Below are positions 35,514 to 43,984 of a stretch of 64,000 bases of DNA, in pieces. Under the pieces are notes generated by a model that saw only the letters and a list, made by a program, of their open reading frames with translations, was not told the DNA's origin and ran no database searches. The position numbers were made by a program, and so were the translations under genes. Within the stretch, counting starts at the first letter, position 1. Each line of letters starts with the position of its first letter. The stretch is taken from assembly GCA_965237995.1 (NCBI GenBank), contig CBDEGO010000004.1, positions 186,001 to 250,000 on the forward strand, read 5' to 3'. Source of the DNA: JAAELZ01 sp965237995. GTDB taxonomy: Bacteria; Pseudomonadota; Gammaproteobacteria; Arenicellales; Poriferihabitantaceae.

Positions 35514-36617
35514 ATGTCATCATCAAACAGTGATCCTCTCGTTCGTTTCGAGGACGTCCAAAAAAGCTATGACGGCGAGACACTCGTCATCAAGAACCTT
35601 AACTTGGACATGCAGCGAGGCGAATTTTTAACCATGTTAGGCCCATCAGGCTCTGGTAAAACAACTTGCTTGATGATGCTAGCCGGGTTTGAGCCTGCCA
35701 CGCATGGAGAAATCTACTTAAATGATAAGCCGATTAATAGCGTGCCACCACATAAGCGTGGAATCGGCATGGTTTTTCAAAATTATGCGCTGTTTCCGCA
35801 TATGTCCGTCGGTGAGAACTTAGCCTTTCCATTGGAAGTACGAAAAACAGGAAAATCAGAGCGCGACGAGCGCGTGAAGAAAGCACTCGACATGGTGCAA
35901 TTAGGCCCATTTGCAGATCGCCGTCCTGCCCAACTTTCAGGCGGACAACAACAACGCGTTGCGGTTGCTCGCGCATTGGTTTTTGATCCAGAATTAGTGT
36001 TGATGGACGAACCGCTAGGCGCGCTGGACAAAAACTTGCGTGAGCAAATGCAATATGAAATCAAGCATATTCACGACAACTTGGGCGTCACCGTTTTATA
36101 CGTAACCCATGATCAAACTGAAGCGCTAACCATGTCGGACCGCGTGGCGGTATTCGAAGACGGCGTTATCCAGCAACTTGCACCACCTAATGTGTTATAC
36201 GAAGAGCCTGACAACGCGTTTGTCGCTAACTTCATTGGTGACAATAACGCTTTAATAGGCAAGATCGTAGCTAAAGATGATGATAGCTGCACCATCTTAT
36301 TAAATGATGAATTTGAAATTAAGGCAAACCCTATTAACTTAGGAGAAGTGGGTAGTCAGTCTACCCTGTCTCTGCGCCCTGAGCGTGTCACTATTGCGCC
36401 AGAAGCGGGTAGTTTGCCTAATATTTTTAACGCTCAGGTAAAGGAACTTATTTACTTGGGTGACCATATCCGCACGCGTATTTCAGTGTGTGGTCACGAT
36501 GATTTCGTGGTCAAAATACCTAACGCTTCTGCCCATGCTCATCTTACTGTGGGCAACGACATTAGTGTTGGTTGGAATATTGAAGACTGTCGTGCGCTTG
36601 ACTACATCGTAGTTTAA
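35514..36617 (+). CDS. PotA-type ABC transporter ATP-binding protein (set 2)
   Basis: This 367-residue ATPase has Walker A GPSGSGKTT (about residue 43), Q-loop FQNYALFPHM, signature LSGGQQQRVAVARAL, Walker B LMDEPLGALDK, His-loop VTHDQTEALTMSDR, and a TOBE domain (LSLRPERVTIAPE). It is more like generic Fe/polyamine PotA proteins than set 1. It is followed by its own binding protein and two permeases in the order ATPase, binding protein, permease, permease, unlike set 1. This shows that the two clusters are not recent duplicates. Confidence 0.92.
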   Translation: MSSSNSDPLVRFEDVQKSYDGETLVIKNLNLDMQRGEFLTMLGPSGSGKTTCLMMLAGFEPATHGEIYLNDKPINSVPPHKRGIGMVFQNYALFPHMSVGENLAFPLEVRKTGKSERDERVKKALDMVQLGPFADRRPAQLSGGQQQRVAVARALVFDPELVLMDEPLGALDKNLREQMQYEIKHIHDNLGVTVLYVTHDQTEALTMSDRVAVFEDGVIQQLAPPNVLYEEPDNAFVANFIGDNNALIGKIVAKDDDSCTILLNDEFEIKANPINLGEVGSQSTLSLRPERVTIAPEAGSLPNIFNAQVKELIYLGDHIRTRISVCGHDDFVVKIPNASAHAHLTVGNDISVGWNIEDCRALDYIVV

Positions 36618-36722
36618 TTCAAGTCAGTCTTTAGAAATTTGTTGTATTAACCGATTAATCCCACCTAGGCTTTTGTGCCTTAGTGTCAGATTAATTTTTT
36701 TATTGTTATATCGAGGAGTAAA

Positions 36723-37820
36723 ATGAAAACTGTATTAAAGCAAACTTTACTTGCCAGCGTTATTGCTGCAGGTGCAGCAGGCACAGCCACTGCTGAGACT
36801 GAAATGGTTGTTGTATCTTGGGGCGGTGCTTACACAGCCAGCCAACAAGGCGCCTATCACGACCCCTACATGGCTGCTAACCCAGGCATCACGATTGTAA
36901 ATGATGACTCAGCTGGCGATGCGGTTGCGAAAATTCGCGCTATGAACGAAGCTGGCAAGATGGACTGGCACCTAGTTGATGCGGTTGCGGCTGACGCAAT
37001 GCGTCTTTGCGACGAAGGTCTAGCAGAAGAAATTGATCACGATACTGAATTAGCGGCAGCTCCAGATGGCACTTTACCTTCTGTAGACTTCGGCGATCTA
37101 ATCGTTTCTGATTGCTTCATTCCACAGATCGTTTATTCAACTACTTTCGGTTATCGTACTGACTTAGTTGGCGACAACCCACCGACTACCATCGCTGACG
37201 TGTTTGACTTGGAGAAAATCCCAGGCAAGCGTGCATTAGAAAAGCGTCCTATTGGTAATCTAGAGTGGGCTTTAATCGCTGATGGCGTTTCTGCTACTGA
37301 TGTTTATGATGTATTAGATTCAGACGGCGGTGTAGATCGTGCTTTGGCTAAGTTAGACACCATCAAAGACAGTGTTGTTTGGTGGGAATCAGGTTCACAG
37401 ACACCTCAGCTTTTAGCTGACGGCGAAGTGGTCATGGGTTCTACTTACAATGGCCGTCTATTTGCTTTAATCGAAGAAGAGAAGCAACCTGTTGCGATGA
37501 TGTGGGACTGGCAGGTATTCGACCTAGACGGTTGGATCATTCCTAAAGGCGCTCCAGACATGGCTGAAGTTAAGAAATTCGTTAAATATGCGACAGACAC
37601 TCAACGTCTAGCAGACCAAGCGAAATTTATCTCTTACGGTCCAACTCGTGCTTCTTCTGCTCCACTAGTAGGCAAGCACGCAAGTCTAGGTATCGATATG
37701 GCACCACATATGCCTACAGACCCAAACAACGCTAAAAACACACTGCTTTATAACTACGAGTGGTGGGCGGATAACCGTGATGATATGGATGAAAAGTTTA
37801 ACGCTTGGTTAGCGAAGTAA
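36723..37820 (+). CDS. Periplasmic solute-binding protein (set 2)
   Basis: This 365-residue protein has a Sec signal (MKTVLKQTLLASVIAAGAAG, then TATAE). The mature start TEMVVVSWGGAYTASQQGAY is the SWGG-type opening of PotD-like binding proteins for amines or other organic cations. The start has GAGGAG 5 bases upstream. The stretch before it (36618-36722) is AT-rich and may contain a promoter or processing site that raises binding-protein expression. The ligand is unknown. A Trp pair near VVWWESGSQTPQLL resembles ligand-contact regions in this family. Confidence 0.88.
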   Translation: MKTVLKQTLLASVIAAGAAGTATAETEMVVVSWGGAYTASQQGAYHDPYMAANPGITIVNDDSAGDAVAKIRAMNEAGKMDWHLVDAVAADAMRLCDEGLAEEIDHDTELAAAPDGTLPSVDFGDLIVSDCFIPQIVYSTTFGYRTDLVGDNPPTTIADVFDLEKIPGKRALEKRPIGNLEWALIADGVSATDVYDVLDSDGGVDRALAKLDTIKDSVVWWESGSQTPQLLADGEVVMGSTYNGRLFALIEEEKQPVAMMWDWQVFDLDGWIIPKGAPDMAEVKKFVKYATDTQRLADQAKFISYGPTRASSAPLVGKHASLGIDMAPHMPTDPNNAKNTLLYNYEWWADNRDDMDEKFNAWLAK

Positions 37821-37894
37821 GCTCCATCTAAAGAACAGGGGCGGCAATAAATAATATTGACCGCTCCTGATTTTAATTTTTATATTTAGCACTT

Positions 37895-39157
37895 ATGAGT
37901 ACAGCAGAATTACTGGTTACAGCAGACGGGTCGCCTCTTAAAGCGAGTCTGGCACGCGCCACACGTCGTGGAAAAATTCGTGCAATCACACTAGTTGTAC
38001 CTCTATTTTTATTTATTTTAGTCACCTTCTTTTTACCTATCGCCGATATGCTAGTGCGTAGTGTTAAGAATGACGTCGTGGTAAATATCATGCCACATAC
38101 CACCAAAGCGATCGCTAACTGGGATCATTTAGGCGAGGAAACACCCGGCGAAGATGTCTTCGAAGCATTGGCTAAAGACTTCAATGTGGGCAGCAAAGAA
38201 AAAACCATAGGCAAGGTAGGCTTGCGTCTTAATTACGAAAAAAGTGGTTTCTCAGGCTTATATCGAAAAACTGCCAGAAAAATCAAGAAAAACCCAATTG
38301 TTGAAGGGCCTTATAAAGAGGCGTTCCTAAAGCTCGATAAAAAATGGGACAGACTAGACTATTGGCGCATCTACAAGCGGGAGAGCACCAACTTCACTAA
38401 AGCCTATTATTTGGCCGCTATTGATGCAGGTTACGACGAAGCAGGCAGTGTCGTAATGAATGAAGAAGACCAGCGGATATATTTGAATCTGTTCTTGCGC
38501 ACAATATGGGTGAGTTCGCTTATTACCGTCTTATGCATTATTCTTGCCTATCCAGTGTCGTATTTATTATCGATATTGCCATCCAAGAAAAGCAACTTAT
38601 TACTAATTTTGGTGCTATTGCCCTTTTGGACGTCGCTACTTGTGAGAACCACCGCATGGATTGCTCTATTGCAGCAAGAAGGCATTATTAATGATGTATT
38701 GGTGTGGTTTGGCTTTTTCGCCACCGATAATCGACTGGCGATGATACATAACACAACCGGCACCATCGTGGCGATGACACATATTCTATTGCCATTCATG
38801 ATTTTACCGCTATACAGCGTGATGAAAACCATTCCGCCAAGTTATATGCGCGCTGCGCGATCACTTGGCGCTACCCCATTTACTGCTTTTGTAAGAATCT
38901 ACTTACCCAATACCGTTTCTGGTGTAGGTGCCGGCGTCATACTTGTTTTTATATTATCCATTGGCTTTTACATTACGCCAGCGTTGGTAGGCGGCACCAC
39001 TGGAACATTGATCAGTAACTTAATAGCCTATCATTTAGGGGTCTCCCTTAACTGGGGTTTAGCTGCTGCGCTCGGCGGTATGCTGCTAGCACTGGTATTG
39101 GTACTTTATTATGTCTACGACAAAATCGTTGGCATAGACAACATGAAATTGGGATAA
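37895..39157 (+). CDS. ABC permease with large periplasmic insertion (set 2)
   Basis: At 420 residues this is about 130 longer than a normal PotB. After the first helix (about residues 33-52) comes a charged, non-membrane stretch of about 140 residues (VKNDVVVNIMPHTTKAIANW to NEEDQRIY). The remaining helices follow, starting ILRTIWVSS-like LRTIWVSSLITVLCIILAYP. The EAA-type loop is RAARSLGATPFTAFVRIYLP (about residues 315-335). By topology the insertion faces the periplasm and could contact the binding protein. Similar long versions are known in PotB-like permeases, but I cannot assign a fold. Confidence 0.85.
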   Translation: MSTAELLVTADGSPLKASLARATRRGKIRAITLVVPLFLFILVTFFLPIADMLVRSVKNDVVVNIMPHTTKAIANWDHLGEETPGEDVFEALAKDFNVGSKEKTIGKVGLRLNYEKSGFSGLYRKTARKIKKNPIVEGPYKEAFLKLDKKWDRLDYWRIYKRESTNFTKAYYLAAIDAGYDEAGSVVMNEEDQRIYLNLFLRTIWVSSLITVLCIILAYPVSYLLSILPSKKSNLLLILVLLPFWTSLLVRTTAWIALLQQEGIINDVLVWFGFFATDNRLAMIHNTTGTIVAMTHILLPFMILPLYSVMKTIPPSYMRAARSLGATPFTAFVRIYLPNTVSGVGAGVILVFILSIGFYITPALVGGTTGTLISNLIAYHLGVSLNWGLAAALGGMLLALVLVLYYVYDKIVGIDNMKLG

Positions 39158-39161
39158 CACT

Positions 39162-40013
39162 ATGGCCGCTCCAGCGTACGCAAGCCCCTTAGAAAAAGTT
39201 TGGCACTATGCCTTTTTGATCATCTGTGGCTTGATCTTCTTCTTCTTGATCGCCCCTATTGTCATTATTATTCCGCTGTCATTCAACGCGGTGCCTTTTT
39301 TCACATTCACCCCTGAAATGCTGTCTTTAGACCCAGCAGGTTATTCAACAAAGTGGTATCAAGATTTCTTTGCCAGCTTGAATTGGTTGGGTGCGGTTAA
39401 GAATAGTTTCATCATTGCGGTGTTTGCCACGTTAATCTCCACAACCCTGGGCACGATTGCCGCGTTAGGCCTTAGCCGGTCTGATATGCCGTACAAGTCA
39501 TTAGTCATGGCGATACTGATTTCACCCATGATCGTGCCGCTTATTATCTCCGCTGCAGGCATGTATTTCTTTTACGCGCGCTTTGGCTTAACTAGTACCT
39601 TTGCTGGCGTTATTTTAGCTCACGCCGCTTTAGGCACGCCTTTTGTGGTGATAACCGTAACGGCGACACTTTCCGGCTTCGACCACAGTTTAACGCGGGC
39701 CGCAGCCAACATGGGGGCATCACCAACCAAAACATTCTTTTCCATCATTGTGCCGCTTATTCTTCCAGGCGTCATCTCGGGGGCTCTATTTGCTTTTATT
39801 ACGTCTTTTGACGAAGTGATCGTTGTGAAATTCATAGGCAGCTACGAGCAACGTACGATACCTTGGCAAATGTTTTCTGGAATACGAGAGCAAATCAGCC
39901 CGACCATTTTAGCCGTAGCAACGATGCTAGTTGGTATTTCTATATTACTTCTTTCTTCGCTAGAGTTGCTACGTAGAAGAAACGAGCGCCTAAGAGGCTT
40001 AACTCCACAGTAG
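39162..40013 (+). CDS. PotC-type ABC transporter permease (set 2)
   Basis: This 283-residue permease starts 4 bp after the long permease gene. It has six hydrophobic helices, a LIAPIVIIIPLSFN segment, and the EAA loop RAAANMGASPTKTFFSIIVP (about residues 183-203). ITSFDEVIV is characteristic of PotC. A strong terminator lies 20 bases after its stop. Confidence 0.9.
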   Translation: MAAPAYASPLEKVWHYAFLIICGLIFFFLIAPIVIIIPLSFNAVPFFTFTPEMLSLDPAGYSTKWYQDFFASLNWLGAVKNSFIIAVFATLISTTLGTIAALGLSRSDMPYKSLVMAILISPMIVPLIISAAGMYFFYARFGLTSTFAGVILAHAALGTPFVVITVTATLSGFDHSLTRAAANMGASPTKTFFSIIVPLILPGVISGALFAFITSFDEVIVVKFIGSYEQRTIPWQMFSGIREQISPTILAVATMLVGISILLLSSLELLRRRNERLRGLTPQ

Positions 40014-40033
40014 TCAACACTAGCGCAAAGAAT

Positions 40034-40058
40034 CAAAGGCGGCTTATGCCGCCTTTTT
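40034..40058. terminator. Rho-independent terminator between convergent genes
   Basis: Stem AAAGGCGGC and GCCGCCTTT around TTAT with a T run. It separates the set 2 permease from the convergent GMC oxidoreductase gene, and the A/T flanks let it serve both strands. Confidence 0.88.
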
Positions 40059-40066
40059 AAATGCTT

Positions 40067-41707
40067 TCAAGTATTGAAGTGAAAAGGTACGGTTTCTGGG
40101 GCTAATTGCGCCTTGCCTAATATCCAGTCTGCTGCTCTTTCCGCTATCATTTGAGTAGGTGCATTTAAATTACCACTTACAATAGTTGGCATGACCGACG
40201 CATCCACAACACGCAAACCTTCTAGCCCTCTTACCTTCATTTCTCCATCAACCACAGCGTCTTCTGCATCGCCCATTTTGCATGTTCCGCACGGATGGTA
40301 ATCGGTTGAAACCGTTGACCGGATCCACTGTTCAATTTCTTTATCAGAGACCACACTAGGAATCGGCGTAATGCGTTTTCCGCGATAAGGGTCGAACGCA
40401 CTTTGCGCTAACAAATCTTGCATGACTCTGTGCGCTTCAATTAGCTCAGTTATGTCGTACGGGTGTGTTAAGTAATTAAAATGGGCCGCTGGTCGGTCAT
40501 TTGGATCAAGAGAATGCAGCTTTATCTGCCCTCTACTCTTTGGGCGCAACTGATCACATTGCAGCTGATACCCTTGATACAACTTTAGTTTTCGCCCTTC
40601 GTACTCGTTATAAACCGGAGTAAAGTGATATTGAAGATTAGGAAAATCAACTCGCTCGTTGCCATACACAAGCCCTCCCATCTCCCATATGTTAGAAGCA
40701 GCCACCCCTTTACGCGTCAACAACCACTCCAGCCCCGCTTTAGCCTTATTCCATGGCCTAGTAAGGTGGTCTAAGGTAATCGCTTGCGTGCATTCAAAGC
40801 CCGTCGTGATGGTGAGATGATCTTGAAGGTTTTGACCAACCCCATCAAGCGCATGGTTTAAATTAACGCCCATTGCTTTCAAATAATCAGGAGGACCAAT
40901 CCCTGATAGCATTAACAATTGTGGTGTTTTAATCGCACCGCAACAGACAATCACAGACTTACTGGCATAAACCGTCTGTGTTTGATTCTTATAAACATAC
41001 TCAGCACCAATCGCTCGGCCATCTTTCACTAGTATACGATTCACAAAGGCACGGGTAAGCATCGATAGGTTTTCCCGTTTCAGTGCTGGCTTTAAGTGCG
41101 CGACTGCAGCACTACATCGAGCGCCATTCTTAGTTGTACTGTCAAAGCGCGCAATCCCTTCGGGCTTATAGCCGTTTAAATCTTCCGACACGCCTTGTCC
41201 AGATTGCTCTCCAGCAAGCATTAAAGCGTCAAACAATGGGTTTTCTAAACGGCCCTTGGTAACGCCTAACGGGCCGGAAGCGCCACGCCACTCATTTGGC
41301 CCACGGTCAGAATTTTCGCATCGTTTAAAATAAGGAAGACATCGGTCAAAACTCCATTGTTTAAGTGAATGGTTCTCTGCCCAACCATCATAATCTAAAG
41401 GGTGGCCGCGCATGTAAACCATCGAATTTATAGAAGAAGACCCGCCAATCACTTTCCCGCGGGGCAGCTGAATGTTTCGTTGATAGCAGCCGGGCTCTAC
41501 CTCGCTATCATAATTCCAATTTATCGAAGGGTCTTTATAAGCGTGGTAAACACCCGCCGGAATATGAATCATCAACTTGCGATCCATTGGGCCCGCCTCG
41601 AGTACTAACACGGAGTTGCTTGTATTCTCTGTCAGCCTGCTTGCCAATACACATCCAGCTGATCCAGCCCCTAAGATAACGTAATCTACTTCGGAATTTT
41701 GTTTCAT
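40067..41707 (-). CDS. GMC oxidoreductase, choline dehydrogenase-like
   Basis: This is a 546-residue FAD enzyme counted from the ATG at 41707, where the family starts (MKQNSEVDYVILGAGSAGCV). An upstream TTG would add 16 unlike residues. GMC signatures are VIGGSSSINSMVYMRGHPLD (about 80-100), GIGPPDYL, GVGQNLQDHLT, the catalytic His region STDYHPCGTCKMGDAED (about 460-476) and VVDASVMPTIVSGN. Close relatives oxidise choline to betaine aldehyde, but the same family covers many alcohols. No betaine aldehyde dehydrogenase or BetI is adjacent, so the choline role is an inference from the methylated-amine setting. Confidence 0.88.
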   Translation of the reverse strand: MKQNSEVDYVILGAGSAGCVLASRLTENTSNSVLVLEAGPMDRKLMIHIPAGVYHAYKDPSINWNYDSEVEPGCYQRNIQLPRGKVIGGSSSINSMVYMRGHPLDYDGWAENHSLKQWSFDRCLPYFKRCENSDRGPNEWRGASGPLGVTKGRLENPLFDALMLAGEQSGQGVSEDLNGYKPEGIARFDSTTKNGARCSAAVAHLKPALKRENLSMLTRAFVNRILVKDGRAIGAEYVYKNQTQTVYASKSVIVCCGAIKTPQLLMLSGIGPPDYLKAMGVNLNHALDGVGQNLQDHLTITTGFECTQAITLDHLTRPWNKAKAGLEWLLTRKGVAASNIWEMGGLVYGNERVDFPNLQYHFTPVYNEYEGRKLKLYQGYQLQCDQLRPKSRGQIKLHSLDPNDRPAAHFNYLTHPYDITELIEAHRVMQDLLAQSAFDPYRGKRITPIPSVVSDKEIEQWIRSTVSTDYHPCGTCKMGDAEDAVVDGEMKVRGLEGLRVVDASVMPTIVSGNLNAPTQMIAERAADWILGKAQLAPETVPFHFNT

Positions 41708-41831
41708 CACCAAGTACCCATTCTTTCGAAGCAATGTACATTTATGGCTTAGCAACTGTCAATCAGGCTAAGGCACGATATTTGCCCGCCTATACAGTTA
41801 AGTATGGCTTAGAAACAGGAAGCCTATTTTA

Positions 41832-42131
41832 TTACTGCGTTTCTGACTGCTCGATATAGTGATTGTAGTTATTGATGTGATCGTTAAGGTTTTCAATCAA
41901 CATAGCCTTGAATTGTTCCGAAAAATAACGAATCGCCTCTTCCTTATCTTTTTGCATATCCTCTACCCCATCGGACATTGACGCAACGATGAATGCGCTA
42001 TAACGGGCTCCGGCGTAGAGTAAAGACGCATTCACTTTTTCATGCTCCACATCACTACTTTGCTCATTGGCAACGTGTATATATTGATCGGCACGCTTGC
42101 GAAACTCTTCGTTATTTAACTCATCTGTCAT
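41832..42131 (-). CDS. DUF3144 family protein
   Basis: This 99-residue protein reads RADQYIHVANEQSSDVEHEK and ASLLYAGARYSAFIVAS, the signature of DUF3144, small mostly helical proteins of unknown role in marine gammaproteobacteria. The C-terminal half is acidic and helical (KDKEEAIRYFSEQFKAMLIE). It lies after the formate dehydrogenase gamma gene on the same strand, with 77 bases between. It may be co-transcribed by read-through, but no functional link is evident. Confidence 0.8.
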   Translation of the reverse strand: MTDELNNEEFRKRADQYIHVANEQSSDVEHEKVNASLLYAGARYSAFIVASMSDGVEDMQKDKEEAIRYFSEQFKAMLIENLNDHINNYNHYIEQSETQ

Positions 42132-42208
42132 TGTCGTATTTTAATAGGAAAACCAAGCGCCTAGATAGGACTAACAACTTGGTAACAGGAAAAATGGACA
42201 CATCTAAG

Positions 42209-43240
42209 CTAACTAGATTCACTCGATGCCTTTATTTGTTCAAATGTTTTGCCGACCAAACCCTCTTCGCTCATTTCATCAAACCACAGATTATGATGCT
42301 CTTTAGCCCAATTAGCGTCGCAATATCCGGTCTGCATCGACTCAAATGCGCCTTCCATTCCCACTGTTCCAAGGTACATATGACCAAACGATGCCGCCAA
42401 TACGATAACCGCACCAATTGCGTGCACCACCGTTGATTGCTGCATTAATTCTCGATCTTGACCAAATATAGGAAAGTCGAGCACTAAGCCCGAGCTCACC
42501 ACAACTGCGCCTCCTAAAATAGCCAACCAAAACCATAGTTTTTCACCCGCATTGTAGCGGCCTGCGTCAGGGTGCCCACCAAATAAGCCGCCTAGTTTTA
42601 GTAACCATTTAAAATCGACACCGTTAGGGAAATTACCTTTAATAAAGGTAAATAGCATCGCTAACAGTGCGATTGCAAAAACTGGGCCGAGGTAATCGTG
42701 AATAATCTTGGCGATATACGCGATACTTCCAAAGGCTTCGTTACCAATTAACGGAATCAGTCCGTCACGACCAAAAGTCAGTATCAAGCCGGTTAGCCCT
42801 AAAATGACAAATAGAATTGCGACTGTCCAATGCACATACCGCTGCATTGGCGTAAAACGCGCGATTTTATCTTTGGAGCGTCCAGACTTAATTTTAGCCT
42901 GACCGAAAATTACGCGATAAACCAGCAAGATCAATAAAACCCCGACAAGCAATCTCATTGCATAGGGAATAATTTTCTTAGTACGCAAGTCTCGCCACTC
43001 TTGCCCCGTGGTGGTAATCATCGTGGCGGTATCTGGCCCCTTAACCTGCGTCCTACCCACCACATCAGTACGACCACGCACTGCGCGCCATAGGTCGGTT
43101 CCAGGAGAGTCTACAATTACATCTCGTTCAGTTAATCCTTGTGCTGATTGCGCGTTCACAACAGCTGACAGCGAGCCACATAGAAAAACAACAGCGATCA
43201 GAGAGATCAATTTCGTTTGTACTTGTTTTATCTTTTGCAT
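42209..43240 (-). CDS. fdhC: Formate dehydrogenase gamma subunit (cytochrome b556)
   Basis: This 343-residue subunit has a signal-like N-terminus (LISLIAVVFLCGSLSAVVNA), a periplasmic stretch, then membrane helices beginning VGVLLILLVYRVIFG. The motif RFTPMQRYVHWTVAILFVIL contains a heme-ligand His, and HDYLGPVFAIALL and VVHAIGAVIVL supply others. It is the membrane anchor that takes electrons from the beta subunit to quinone. It lies last in the fdh operon, about 100 bases beyond fdhB, with a strong hairpin in the gap. It ends with the usual FdhC-type C-terminal GYCDANWAKEHHNLWFDE. Confidence 0.92.
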   Translation of the reverse strand: MQKIKQVQTKLISLIAVVFLCGSLSAVVNAQSAQGLTERDVIVDSPGTDLWRAVRGRTDVVGRTQVKGPDTATMITTTGQEWRDLRTKKIIPYAMRLLVGVLLILLVYRVIFGQAKIKSGRSKDKIARFTPMQRYVHWTVAILFVILGLTGLILTFGRDGLIPLIGNEAFGSIAYIAKIIHDYLGPVFAIALLAMLFTFIKGNFPNGVDFKWLLKLGGLFGGHPDAGRYNAGEKLWFWLAILGGAVVVSSGLVLDFPIFGQDRELMQQSTVVHAIGAVIVLAASFGHMYLGTVGMEGAFESMQTGYCDANWAKEHHNLWFDEMSEEGLVGKTFEQIKASSESS

Positions 43241-43287
43241 GATTTTCCTGCGTTAGATTATTTAAAAACGGGGTTTATATAACAAAT

Positions 43288-43318
43288 AAAGGGCGCGCAT
43301 CGATGACACGCGCCCTTT
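43288..43318 (-). terminator. Strong hairpin in the fdhB-fdhC gap
   Basis: A 10-bp perfect stem, AAAGGGCGCG paired with CGCGCCCTTT, around an 11-base loop. On the minus strand it is followed by TTTGTT, a partial U tract. It may attenuate transcription into fdhC or protect the upstream fdhAB message from 3' decay. Confidence 0.65.
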
Positions 43319-43346
43319 ACCCGTTTCGAGGTTTTGCGTGCGTTGT

Positions 43347-43973
43347 TTACTGTGATGTGGCCTTACCACTCATATCGATCGAAGCTCCTAAGCTTGAACC
43401 TTGTAACTGCGTTGCCGTCGCTAAAGTAGAAGCACTTCGGTTGACTACACGCTTACGATAGATATCGGAAACCACATCAGCATCGCCAGCGATAAGTGCT
43501 TTGGTGGCACACATCTCAGCACACATAGGCAACTTACCTTCTGCTAATCTATTTGCGCCGTATTTGCGGTACTCCTCGCTACTGCCGGTTTCTTCTGGAC
43601 CACCTGCACAGAATGTGCACTTATCCATCTTGCCACGCGAAGAAAAAGCAGCCCCTTCTGGAAACTGTGGCGCGCCAAATGGACAGGCGTACGAGCAGTA
43701 ACCACAACCGATACAAATATCTTTGTCATGCAAAACAACACCGTTGTCCGTGGTATAAAAGCAATCTACGGGACAAACCGCCGCACAAGGTGCGTCACTG
43801 CAATGCATACAAGCCATCGAAAGTGAGCGTTCGCCAGGTTCACCGTCTTTGATGGTGACAACTCGCCTTCTGTTCACACCCCAGGGCACTTCGTTTTCGT
43901 TCTTACAAGCCGTTACGCAACCATTACACTCAATGCAACGCTCTGCATCACAATAAAATTTCATTCTAGCCAT
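43347..43973 (-). CDS. fdhB: Formate dehydrogenase beta subunit (4Fe-4S ferredoxin)
   Basis: This 208-residue iron-sulfur subunit begins MARMKFYCDAERCIECNGCV. Four cysteine clusters can be read: CIECNGCVTACK, CMHCSDAPCAAVCP, CIGCGYCSYACPFG and a split CTFCAGG...CAEMC. This is the FDH3-type beta subunit, which passes electrons from the alpha subunit to the cytochrome. AGGAGG precedes the start by 8 bases. It is 11 bp from fdhA, clearly co-transcribed. Confidence 0.95.
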   Translation of the reverse strand: MARMKFYCDAERCIECNGCVTACKNENEVPWGVNRRRVVTIKDGEPGERSLSMACMHCSDAPCAAVCPVDCFYTTDNGVVLHDKDICIGCGYCSYACPFGAPQFPEGAAFSSRGKMDKCTFCAGGPEETGSSEEYRKYGANRLAEGKLPMCAEMCATKALIAGDADVVSDIYRKRVVNRSASTLATATQLQGSSLGASIDMSGKATSQ

Positions 43974-43984
43974 AATGTATCCTC

